Shown here: positions 37,150-47,564 of the stretch, piece after piece | Numbering within the stretch: position 1 is the first letter of the stretch | Layout of the letters: each line of letters begins with the position of its first letter | Origin: Vigna angularis | Taxonomy: Eukaryota > Streptophyta > Magnoliopsida > Fabales > Fabaceae | Assembly (NCBI RefSeq): GCF_016808095.1 | Contig: NC_068977.1 | Location: 10,352,479-10,416,478 of the forward strand | Length of the DNA stretch: 64,000 nt | Reading direction: 5' to 3' | The notes under the pieces: generated by a model | What the model saw: the letters and a program-made list of their open reading frames with translations, nothing else | The model's database searches: none | Told to the model about the DNA's origin: nothing | Translations under genes and position numbers: made by a program

Positions 37150-39239
37150 CCACTTTTCTTTCTAATAACGGACTGGGCCTAGAACCAAACGGAGAGGAAT
37201 ATGAAAAGTAAAGCAGGGGTGCCAAGAAGAAATCTTTCTTTTCTCCCTTCTTTTTAGTTTGGCCCAATTGTTTTTCGTCCAGAAACCCCTAAAAGTTTAA
37301 CATCTTCCCCTTCATTCCCAACATTCATGCTCAGCTCTCTAGAGACCCAAGGTCTCTTTCCTCTCCCGGCAGTCCACCGCCGCCGCCACCTTCTACCAGT
37401 CTTGACACCACCTCGTCGTCGGCGATACCACGGCGCCACCGCCCTCTCTCTCTCCTCACTTCGAAAACGGAAACCCATGGAGGGTTTCGTCTCTGCCAAC
37501 GCGAGCACGCGGGCCGCCGCCTCTTCGAACCGAACCACCGCGTGTCGCCGTCAGGCCATCGCCAGCTCAGCCGCGTCACCGCTTCCGCCAATCCAACCGC
37601 CGCCAGCCGCAGACCAAAGGTACCACCGTCGCGCCGATCGCTCCCACGGATACCACTGATTACTGATTGTCGCGTCAAACTTCTCCTATCCCTCCCTTCT
37701 ACCATGGACGCCGCCACCAAAGAGGCATAAACTGTCGCCACCGAGGCCACCACAATGGGCTCTCCTATTTCTCTTTTATCTATTTTCAGTTTTTTGTGTG
37801 GGGATGAAAAACTTTGGAGAATATGATGATGGTGATAATGGAATGGTGATGGAGCTTTCTGTTGTTTTCTGTTGGGAGTGGGTGTTGGATAATGATGGGT
37901 GAGGGGAGTTAGGCAGTAGTATCAAATGTTGGAGGTGGATATGAAGAGAAAATGGATGAAGATGATGGGCGGTGGTTACGAGGTGCTCGAGGGTGGCCGT
38001 GGCAGTGGGTGAATACTGATAATGAGGGTGATAGGAGCTGGATGAGTATTGGTGTGAGTATGCATATGAGCGCAAAAGGGTGATGGCTGATTCTGTGATA
38101 GTGGTGTATTGGAATGGGTTGGCTTTTCCCTTGTTTTTTTTTGTAAGTGAATGGTAAATGTTGTATCCAGAGCGAATGGGGCTTGGTGTTTGGGTTATGA
38201 AAGTCAAAGCCTAGTTGAAAACCCGACCATGGTGGCTTGCGGGTAAGACCAGAGCTGGAGGTGAAGGCCCGCAAGGAAAACGAGGCGGATGTTAGCCATG
38301 AGGTAAGGATGAAGATCATGTGCTGGCCATGACATAGCAAGTACTAGAGGTCCAGTGTTGGAGATGAAAATGAAGATTATAGGTTGGGGTCACCGACACA
38401 ATAAGGAGAGGTTGTGTGTTTTCTGGGTATAAGTGAATGGATACTGAAGCCTTTTTTGTGTTGAGGGAAAACAACTCTTGTATCCTATAGTTACTTATAA
38501 CTGATGAATCTTGTTGAGACTACATTTTGGGTGCAGTTTTGATTAACAGAGGAAAGTGAATATAACCATGTACATTGATCGAACACATATTTCAATCATC
38601 TCTCCGTATGCATAAAGGAATCATATCTATGAACATATAAATGAGCTTGGGCATGACCAAAGAGTTTTAGGTATACGAGACTTACCTCCGCAGCTTCAAG
38701 ATGCTTCACCTTTCTGTTCTCCTCCTCTTTTCTGCAAATGATGCCTCCTCTTCCCAAAAAAACGCCTCCTCTCTCTCCTCCTTCCTCCTTTTTTTTTTTA
38801 TAATCCTCTTGAAGACCCGTTTTTATTACCACCCTTGTGCCTCTCTCAGCTGATTCTTCTTTTTTCGTAAGGTCGCCCCCCGCTTAGTTGGTGAGAATTC
38901 AGAGTCTTGTAGTGGTGTAAAGAGACTTTACAGAGTTGCAAGATGGGCAGCCGTGCAAGAGGGATACCACCGTTTGTGTTTTACAACCCAAAAGCCAACG
39001 TGAAGCCAAAAATAATTAAATCCCTTTTGAGAAATACCAACACTGCTTCACTGCTTTCTAGGAGTTCCACATCATCTGGTTTTGTCTTCTTTTATTATTT
39101 TTAAACAACTTTTCAGAAATTCTGGACAATATCCCTAATTTTAGATTTTTATTTTGGCACATACCAACACTTACCTTTATTTATTTTTATTCCTTTTTTT
39201 TTATTATTATTATTTTCTTATATTTTTTATTTTTATTAT
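37150..39239. other. Unassigned segment with a GC-rich island
   Basis: 37340-37760 is a GC-rich, CCGCCGCC-type stretch open in several frames on both strands, typical of low-complexity leader sequence in plant transposons or of a captured 5' UTR. None of the frames resembles a known protein. 37800-38560 is G-rich on the plus strand without frames. 38596-38840 (minus) looks like a leader exon with a donor-like GAG|GTAAGT near 38690. A T-rich stretch (39180-39248) precedes the Mutator-like element. Confidence 0.35.
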
Positions 39240-39248
39240 TATTTTTTA

Positions 39249-39893
39249 GGAAAATGATACTCGAACAACCAAATTTGACAATATTTGAACACGGCACACG
39301 TGTCAGCGTTCGAGTGGTCCACGTTTTAAAGAGAAAAAGCTGCTGCATTCTGAGAAAACCTGCTGCAAGTGTGACGTGGCGAGGGACGGGCACGGGCAGC
39401 TTAGGGTGTGCGTTCCAAATTTGAAATGATATTCGTAGAGAGAGAAGCGGCGCGAACATTGGAGACGCTCAAACGTGACCTAGACAGAGAGACGAGAGAG
39501 TTGGAGAAAGGGTTAACGAGCGAGAGAGAGAGAGACCGAGTCCTTGCCGGAGTGCCGCCGTTCACTGTTGAAGGCCGTGTCGGAGAGATCAAACGCCTCC
39601 AGCCCGTTCCCTTTGACGGCGCCGCAGCTCCGACGTCGAGCGCTCGACGCGAACACGGCATCGTGTTTCCTCCGTTCCGGCCCAGCGACCTAGGGAGACG
39701 TTGTAGGTGTCGCTTCGTCCCAGGTGGTTCCGTCCCTGTCCCGGAGTGTCGCCGGAGTCTCGCCGGAGTGTGGGCTGTGAGGTGGACCAAAAAGAGGGGT
39801 TTTCCGCACTGTGAGTTCCACCGACACCTTAGGCAACCGTCTCTGTTCCAACCGCCACACGTCGTCTTCACTGAAGGTTGGTTTGTTTTTTGA
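39249..39893 (+). repeat. MULE left terminal inverted repeat
   Basis: About 645 bp, GC-rich inner half (39540-39860). The open frames of 161 and 173 codons on the two strands are translations of the TIR and reappear in the right TIR; they are not genes. Confidence 0.9.
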
Positions 39894-40019
39894 TTTTTCA
39901 GTGGAATGAATGTTGAATACATGGATGATGTTGTTTTTGGATTGGATTTGGTGTTGTTCTATTACTCATTTTTATACAAGTTCTGTGGTTAATCTTACAT
40001 TGTTGCTGTAATTCTGTTC

Positions 40020-41010
40020 GATTGGTAGTCATGGACCTAGTTGGCCTTGCTGTCAAAAAACTTCAACCCAATAACCCACTTCATTCGGGTTTGGTAGCAG
40101 TGATGTTGGTGAACCAAGGGTCCTAGAGAATGTATTTTTATGGGAGACGATTTTGTTAATAAAATGTTAAGAAATTGTTCCCAGATTACTTAGAAGTAGC
40201 TGAAATAAGGGAAAACAAACAAGCCACCCCAAAATGAGAGTGATGGACGTAGGTGGTCTTGGTGTGCAAAAACTGGAACCCAGGTACCCACTTAAATTGC
40301 CTAAGGTACCATTTCTGTTCGTGTAGCATGAGTGTTTGAAAATGTTGTTTTATGTGGCACGAATATGTTGAAAAAATGTTAACATGAGTGCTCCCAGATT
40401 ACTTAGAAGTAGATAAAATGAGGGAAAACAAACAAGCCACCCCAAAATCAGAGTGGTGGACGTAGTTGGCCGTGGTGAGCAAAAATTGTCACCGAGGTAC
40501 CCACTTATTTTGCCTAAGGTACCAGTTCTCTTCCTGTAGCATGAGTGTTTGAAAATGTTGTTTCATGTGGCACGAATTATATGAAATAATGTTAACATGA
40601 GTGTTCCCAGATTACTTAGAAGTAGATAAAATGAGGGAAAACAAACAAGCCACCCCAAAATCAGAGTGGTGGACGTAGTTGGCCTTGTTGTGCAAAAACT
40701 GGCACCCAGGTACCTAGTTATTTTGCCTAAGGTACCAGTTCTGTTCTTGTACCATGAGTGTTAGAAAATGTTGTTTTATGTGGCACGAATATGTTAAAAA
40801 AATGTTACGAAATTGTTCCCAGATTACTTAGAAGTAGATAAAATGAGGGAAAACAAACAAGACACCCCAAAATGAGAGTGATGGACGTAGTTGGCCTTGT
40901 TGTGCAAACACTGGCACCCAGGTACCCACTTATTTTGCCTAAGGTACCAGTTCTGTTCTTGTACCATGAGTGTTAGAAAATGTTGTTTTATGTGGCACGA
41001 ATTATATGAA
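40020..41010. repeat. 213-bp tandem repeat, about 4.5 copies
   Basis: Marker CCCAGATTACTTAGAAGTAG recurs at about 40180, 40392, 40606 and 40818 (spacing 212-214). Units also share GGGAAAACAAACAAGCCACC and TTTTGCCTAAGGTACC. They lie just inside the left TIR. Confidence 0.9.
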
Positions 41011-41546
41011 TTAGTAAATGACTATTATTTTTTTGTTCTCTTTTTTGTCGTGGTTTAACAAATGCTGACAATGTTTGTTATGATTTCTAATTTGTTGTTT
41101 TAGTTGATTGTGTTGGTGTAATGTAATTTCAGTTTTTGTGTTGGTGTAGTGTGATGGAGGAAGAATGGTACAACACATTCCTTTATCATCTTTTCGTGTG
41201 GTTTGTCAATTTTTATGCTGACATCTTTTAGCCTTTGTTTACAGTAAGTGGTGCCAAACATAGATGTGGATTTGGATGTGTGTTTAGTTGTTTGTTAAAA
41301 TATAATTTTGATTTGTGATATTTTTTGTTGGAAACTATATCAAGAGATGTGATATGTGTACGTCAATTTATACATCTTTGGTGGCATAAAAACATGCAGG
41401 GTGATTAGTTGTATAATTAACACCTTTGGCTGAGAGGAGTGATAGGTGTAAATTTTACTTGTTTTTGTTGCTTAAATTGTTGTGCTTTTGAGTAAGTTTT
41501 AGTGTTAATTCTCATGAAAGGTATATAATTGTTGATATAAGTATAA

Positions 41547-42124
41547 GGTTTAATCATTCACTAAGTCCCTATTTTCGCATGGAATCTCAATTTCGTCCCT
41601 TTCTTTCTGAAAATCTCAATTGGGTCCCAATTTTATGAAAATTGCAACAAATCGATCCTTTCCGTTAATTTGGCTGGACGGCGTTAAAAAAATTGATGAG
41701 TGAATGCTGAGATGACGAACGAGCGCTCGTCCATCAGCGAACGAGCGCTCGTCCAGCAGCGAACGAACGCTCGTCAAGCAGCGAACGAGCGCTCGACCAC
41801 CGAACGAACGGTCGTCCAGTGTGGAACGAACGGTTGTCCAGCAGTAAGAGGTCGACGAGCGTCCGTTCTCTGGTGGACAACCGTTCGTTCGGTGGACGAG
41901 CGCTCGTTCGCTGCTGGACGAGCGCTCGTTCGCTGCTGGACGAGCGCTCGTTCGTCATCTCAGCATTCACTCATCAATTTTTTTAACGCCGTTTGACACT
42001 ATTTAACGGAAAGGATCGATTTGTTGCAATTTTCATAAAATTGGGACCCAATTGAGATTTTCAGAAAGAAAGGGACGAAATTGAGATTCCATGCGAAAAT
42101 AGGGACTTAGTGAATGATTAAACC
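41547..42124. mobile_element. Foldback MITE inside the MULE, TSD TAAGTATAA
   Basis: Ends GGTTTAATCATTCACTAAGT and its inverse, with arms of about 250 bp, flanked by TAAGTATAA at 41538-41546 and 42125-42133. The 9-bp duplication fits the Mutator superfamily. The centre is packed with CGAACGAGCGCTCGTCCAG-type units, themselves palindromic, so almost the whole 578 bp can fold on itself. The open frames here are repeat translations. Confidence 0.88.
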
Positions 42125-42239
42125 TAAGTATAATTTTGATTGTTTAAATGTTTTTTTATGCTTTTGTTTGTTTATTTCGAAGTAGAATAAGGATTGGATA
42201 CTGTCAAAGACTTGGAGCGCATCATTTGGCTGTCAACAA

Positions 42240-42602
42240 CGAGAAGAGGACGCTGTTCTTCCGAGAGTTTCACGCCCAGGCGCGAAAGAGAAGGCGCCGG
42301 GTGCGATTTGACAGAGAGTCTCGCGCTCGGGCGCGAGAAAAGGGGCGCCGGCGCGACTTAGAAGGATGAAATAAACCTGCGCGGACGCTCTGTGCCCAGC
42401 GAGTGGAAGCCCGTTGCCCGGCGAGCGGACGCTCGTTGACCAGATAACGAACGCCCATCGAACAGCAAGCGAGGACGCTCGTCCAGCGCGCAGCGCAGAG
42501 GACGCTCGTCCAGCGCGCAGAGGAGGCTCGTCCAGCAAGTGGACGCTCGTCCAGAGAGCGGAGATCGCTCGCCCAGCTAACGGAGATCGCTCGCCCAGCT
42601 AA
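42240..42602. repeat. GC-rich cluster of CGCTCG-type motifs
   Basis: Repeated GACGCTCGTCCAGC and GAGATCGCTCGCCCAGCTAA units (42425-42602) and GGCGCGA motifs before them. Similar in wording to the centre of the foldback element but not inverted. Confidence 0.7.
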
Positions 42603-42844
42603 GAAGCAAATTGTAATTATGTTAATGTACGCCTTTGTAGCGTCATATGATAACCTTTTACGGCCAGTTTATTGAATTTGGTGCAGGAATAGGTGCCCCA
42701 ATGTTCATCTTTTGTTTAAGATTTTAAATCCATTTAATGAGTTATTGATGATTTGAATTATTTCTATACCTTCAACTTTCTATACGTGAAAATATAAATT
42801 TAATATTAGAGAAAAAATTGTCACAAACTTTATAAGGGGTGTTT

Positions 42845-43415
42845 GGTACCAATGGCTAAATAACTGGGGACTTAAGGCAAAAGTTTTGCACAGTCAGGTC
42901 AACAAAGAAAATGTCGTTAATTTTTAAGTGCAAATTTTTTTTTAATCGTTATTGGACATACAAATGATGTTTAGGCAATGATTATGACATTTATATTGAA
43001 ATCTATGTCCAAGGAACTACTCTTTTTAAAACTCATTATGAAGAAACAACACTGGGAGCAAAGGCCAAATAAGTGGGGAGTTCAGGCAAAGATTTTGCAC
43101 ACACGGGTCAATTGTGAAAATGACATTGATTTTTAAGTGAACCAATTTTTTTAAAGACTTATTGGACATACAAGTGATGTTCAGACATTGATTATCACCT
43201 TTATATTTTACTCCATGCCCAAGGAACCATTCTTTGTAAAAATCGTTGTACAGAAACAACATTAGTAGCAAAGACCAAATAAGTGGGGAGTTGAAGCAAA
43301 GTTTTTGCAGAGATAGTTCAACTTTCAAAATGACATTGATTTTTTAATGAATTTTTTTTAACACTTATTGGACATGCAAATGATCTTCAACCATTGATTA
43401 TGTCATTTATTGAAC
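42845..43415. repeat. About 210-bp tandem repeat, nearly 3 copies
   Basis: Marker AAATAAGTGGGGAGTT (first copy AAATAACTGGGGACTT) recurs at about 42853, 43066 and 43275. Units also share CTTATTGGACATACAA. They lie between the foldback region and the captured gene exons. Confidence 0.85.
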
Positions 43416-43529
43416 ATTTCTTTGATGATTTGTAACAAAAAATATGTACATTCAAACCTAATCATCACAATTTCAAATAGTGATAAGAAATCCATAAATG
43501 ACATTCGTACTATCCATTTTGTAACAACC

Positions 43530-44875
43530 TTAAATGTTGCAACACTTAATTCCTCCACACAATATGGCGTCCGATGAAGATTGACTAACTGTATTATTTT
43601 CATCTGTAGATGGCTTACTGTTATCATCCTCGTCAGCAAACATATCATAATCACCTTCACCAGTGCTAGAGGCTTCTCCACTAGCCAAATGTTGATTTGA
43701 TGGGCCTTCTTTTGCCCGGGCTAACTTCTCATATCCTTCTGAAAAGGGGAGAATGTAGAAGGCATAAGCATTAAGCAGTTAATACCACGAAACAGGCACC
43801 CTTCACTCCTTCTCATAAACCTAAATATCGACAACATCATAGAAAGAAGAAAGAAGAGCCAAGGAAAAATTGACAATTAATAACCTGCCCCAAAATCCAA
43901 CACTTAACTAATATGGAGGCCCAAAGATAGTTTCTCCAAACACTAAGAATAAAGATTTACAAGATATAAAGAGAACATGTAAATGAACATGATATAAAAT
44001 TAATAACTGCAGTTAGATACAAGCCAAATATAACTTTAAATATTGTTTCTTATATTTTTATCTTTATGAACACCATTAATCCTTTATTTTGAAAAAATGG
44101 CAATTATCAGGCTTTCTCTGATAACGATTTAGGGTTGCCATACTCAACTCAAGTTAAAAGTAAATTTGCATACGCAACTATGGAGTCAACAGCAGATTCG
44201 GGTTCTCTTATTTTCTGTATTTATTTGTTCCAACTTGAAAAGCACAATGTCAAAATTACACATTCCTTACACGTTCAGATTTGAGAGTAAAATATTTTTA
44301 ACTGGATAATATTTTTTAAGGATATGAACTACCCTTAGCAAGAAATTCCACAACTCCTTGGCCACATAAAAAACCAATGATTGCCTAAACAAATGGATGA
44401 TCTACAACTACTCTGGAGTGAATTGGAAAATAAATATTGTATTTTACAATGATACTTCAGTAGAACAAAGAAATAAAAAATCAGAAAATTAAGAATGATA
44501 AAATACATACATACCGTTTCCCCAGGTTCAAGAACATTTGCAATCCGCCTCTTCATGATGGCAATATCTTTAGAAGAAAGGTCAGGCATGCCCTCATCCA
44601 CATCATTAGTTGGTACAGATTTTAATGCAGAATATTTTGGATCAAATTCAATATTATCAAGCCATGCATCCTGCAAGGATCCCTAATTTATTAACAGAAT
44701 TCAAATGAAATATCACAAATAAAGAAAGAAAACAACATAAATCCCTCACCTTAATCTCATTCTCTCTTACATATTCAACAAAATTGGCTGCTGCATGAAA
44801 ATAACCTTCTTCCCTTTCTTTATCTAGGTTGAAAGGCTCAATCTGAATCCCGTCATCGACAAAATTCTCGCTATC
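43530..44875 (-). pseudogene. Captured exons of a CD2BP2/LIN1-like gene
   Basis: Three exons with proper splice borders. 44875-44750 encodes DDGIQIEPFNLDKEREEGYF..VEYVRENEIK. 44670-44515 encodes DAWLDNIEFDPKYSALK..LSSKDIAIMKRRIANVLEPGET. 43738-43530 encodes GYEKLARAKEGPSNQHLA..GEASSTGEGDYDMFADEDD and reaches a stop at 43530. Order and phases match the plant homologue of CD2 cytoplasmic-tail-binding protein 2 (U5 snRNP component, yeast Lin1). The N-terminus, the part between LEPGET and EGYEKL, and the C-terminal GYF domain are missing, so no functional CD2BP2 can be made. Introns were copied with the exons, showing DNA-level capture. It could still be transcribed from the right TIR. Confidence 0.8.
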
Positions 44876-45003
44876 CTGCCACAAGATATCACACATCACT
44901 GCCTGCCTATCTTTTACGTATCCAGTAACAGCTCATACATAACCAAAATCATCCACAAACAACATCATGCACGTATTAAACCTTCATTCCACTGAAATAA
45001 AAA

Positions 45004-45656
45004 AAAAACTAACCTTGAGTGAACACGAGGTGTGGCGGTTGGAACAGAGACGATTGCCTACGGTGTGGGTGGGACTGAAAACCCGGAAAACCCCTCTTTT
45101 TGGTCCACCTCACAACCCACACTCCGGCGAGACTCCGGCGAACCTCCGGCAGCACTCCGGGACAGGGACGGAACCACCTAGGACGAAGCGACACCTACAA
45201 CACCTCCCTAGGTCGCTGGGCCGGAACGGAGGAAACACGATGCCGTGTTCGCGTCGAGCGCTCGACGTCGGAGTTGCGGCGCCGTCAAACGGAACGGGCT
45301 GGAGGCGTTTGATCTCTCCGACACGGCCTTCAACAGTGAACGGCGGCACTCCGGCAAGGACTCGGTCTCTCTCTCTCTCTCTCGCTCGTCAACCCTTTCT
45401 CCAACTCTCTCGTCTCTCTGTCTAGGTCACGTTTGAGCGTCTCCAATGTTCGCGCCGCTTCTCTCTCTACGAATATCATTTCAAATTTGGAACGCACACC
45501 CTAAGCTGCCCGTGCCCATCCCTCGCCACGTCACACTTGCAGCAAGTTTTCTCAAAATGCAGCAGCTTTTTCTCTTTAAAACGTGGATCGCTCGAACGCT
45601 GACACGTGTGCCGTGTTCAAATGTTGTCAAATTTGGTTGTTCGAGTATCATTTTCC
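45004..45656 (-). repeat. MULE right terminal inverted repeat
   Basis: About 653 bp, inverted copy of the left TIR, slightly longer because of an extra CCGGAG-type unit near 45125-45150. Confidence 0.9.
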
Positions 45657-45665
45657 TATTTTTTA

Positions 45666-46509
45666 TTGTTATTATATATTTTATTAAAACAACTAAAGTG
45701 CAATAAAAAAAACGAACGCCACACTATTCGGACGAGCGACCCACCACACAATTCACCGAACGCCATTTGATGATCAAACCAAAACGGGTCGAACGCCCAA
45801 AAACTGAACGCTGGACGGCTGAAGAGAGACATGAGACCGAGTGTTCAGATGAGAATAACAACATCTGGACCGAACGTTCAACACGTCAAGACCGAACGTT
45901 ATTTGATGAATAAGAACACTAACGAACGTTATTTGCTGAACGGCCAGAGATCATGAGATACTAGGACGAACGCTCAAAACCGAACGCTAGTCATCACCAG
46001 TACATCAAGACCGAACGCTCTCTACATGAGAGCAACATGTATCGGTTTTGAATAAAATTAAGACGAACGGTAACACTACAAGGTTGGACGGACGAACGCT
46101 GGAGGCTGAAAATTGCCGAACATCCATGAATCCAAATGGCCGAACGACTTTGGACGAGCGGCCGAACAGTTGGAAAGCTTGTGGATAAACGAACGGTTGA
46201 ACATGAACGACGAGTGTCATTGAGATCGAACGGCCGAGTGTTGGAATGTGGTCAAGGATGGACGAAAAGCCGAACGTCTGTGACAGTATTCAATAAGGAA
46301 CGAACGTTCGCGTGCAGGGGAAGGACAAACAGTCGCACAGGGCAAAGGACGAACGGTCGCGCAGGGCAAAGGACGAACGGTGGAGGACGAACGCTCTCCT
46401 TTTTTTTTATTTATTTATTTTTTTTATTTTTTTTTATTTTATTATTTTTTTTTTCACACTCATGATGAAAACAAAACAATTGGTCCATCCGGACGAAATT
46501 GGGTGTTGA
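45666..46509 (-). mobile_element. LTR-like fragment with CGAACG motif cluster
   Basis: On the minus strand it begins TGTCAACACCCAATTTCGTC at 46509, a start typical of Tat/Ogre-group LTRs, followed by a T/A-rich run (46399-46455) and then dozens of CGAACG motifs (45715-46395). The left end is undefined because the MULE lies there. Confidence 0.5.
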
Positions 46510-46998
46510 CAGCTATTTTCTGGTTGCGACACCCAACAAGTTTCCCATGGTGTTTTTGTGTTTCAAGTAGGTGATGGTGGCGCAGTGTGGCCTGAAATGG
46601 TGGGGCCAGAGAAGAAGTTGATGAAGAAGAGGTTGGTGAGACCCACTATGGCATCGTCAATAGCGACTCTATCGCCGTCAAACTCTGGCGTGTTGCAGTT
46701 GACGGAGGAGAGCAGTGATGGAGGAAGGAGCTCGTCGTCTTCATCAACTAGGTCGTGTGGGAGCAGTAACGGTGGTTTCTCATTGTTCTTTGGAAAATTC
46801 ATGACTTCACTTATGAAAATCGATTTTTAACTTGTTTCAATTAATGAAACTACTGTTTTCATGAGATTTCAACTTTGAATATTGTCCTGGATTGTAGCGC
46901 AGTCCTGTATCTCAACTTTCTGTATATCTTGTATAGTTATTTGATCTCTTGGGAATTATTTATCTTAAGTTGTCTTCAAATAGTATGAACAAAATAGT
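46510..46998 (+). other. Orphan 3' gene fragment
   Basis: An open frame (46558-46830, 90 codons) begins soon after an AG-rich acceptor-like site and ends in TAA. It is followed by host-like 3'-UTR sequence to 46998. The peptide is Ser/Gly-rich (ESSDGGRSSSSSSTRSCGS) and ends GGFSLFFGKFMTSLMKIDF. It looks like a genuine terminal exon stranded between retrotransposon pieces; I do not recognise the family. Confidence 0.35.
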
Positions 46999-47564
46999 TG
47001 TAACATCTCAAAATACAGTAAACACCATAATTTAGAATTTAATTACATTAATCAATTAAACAAAACAGTCTTACATTAAAACTGGGTTCAAAAAGCCGAA
47101 CGGCTTAAAATACAGAAGCCAAAAATACAAAACAGCAGAGCTAAGAAGAGTCAGGGACGAACGGTTTTACAAAACCAAATAACCGAACGTCCACTAATAA
47201 GACTAAACAATTCAAAACTAAACAAACGAGCGCGCTAGGGCTCGGCCTTTACTTCCACATCTACGAGGCTCACATCATCCAAATTTCCTTCTTCCAGCGC
47301 CTCTTCAAGTGGCTCACTTCCATCTGCTCCCATCCACACGGATGATCATCGCGAAGACAAGACGGACGTACAAGGACGAGGGACAACACAAGGAAAAACG
47401 AAGGGTAAGCTTATGTAATTTAATTTATACCTTAACATGAAATTCAACAATTCAAACACACCAGAATATTTCAACATGAATAAGCATCCAAAACCTATTA
47501 CTAGACGGACCGTCCGGACTGTATGAATCTGTGTAGCTACAGGCGTCCCTTGTGTAACATCCCG

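Larger units (their letters stand above)
39249..45656. mobile_element. Mutator-like element (Pack-MULE) with long TIRs, TSD TATTTTTTA
   Basis: Left TIR 39249-39893 and right TIR about 45004-45656 are inverted copies, with one roughly 12-bp indel in a repeated CTCGCCGGAGT stretch and few substitutions. Both ends start GGAAAATGATACTCGAACA. They are flanked by the identical 9-bp duplication TATTTTTTA (39240-39248 and 45657-45665), the size characteristic of Mutator elements. Total 6,408 bp. No transposase frame is present. Inside are a four- to five-copy 213-bp tandem repeat, a foldback element with its own TSD, a GC-rich motif cluster, a second tandem array and three exons of a CD2BP2-like gene. 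It is a non-autonomous, gene-carrying (Pack) MULE. Confidence 0.9.

Noticed and set aside
37254..37753. Long overlapping open frames on both strands in a GC-rich island
   Set aside because: Frames are open in several phases at once because of CCGCCG composition; no conserved motif, start context or splice structure.
38943..39104. Small plus-strand frame starting MGSRARGIPPFVFYNP
   Set aside because: Only about 53 codons, no recognised family, and runs into a T-rich tract; too weak to call.
39401..39922. 173-codon minus-strand frame and its 161-codon plus-strand partner as genes
   Set aside because: Both are inside the MULE left TIR and recur, with an indel that breaks the frame, in the right TIR at 45004-45656.
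41700..41996. 98-codon frame with repeated ERALVQQRTN-like units
   Set aside because: Translation of the palindromic core of the foldback element.
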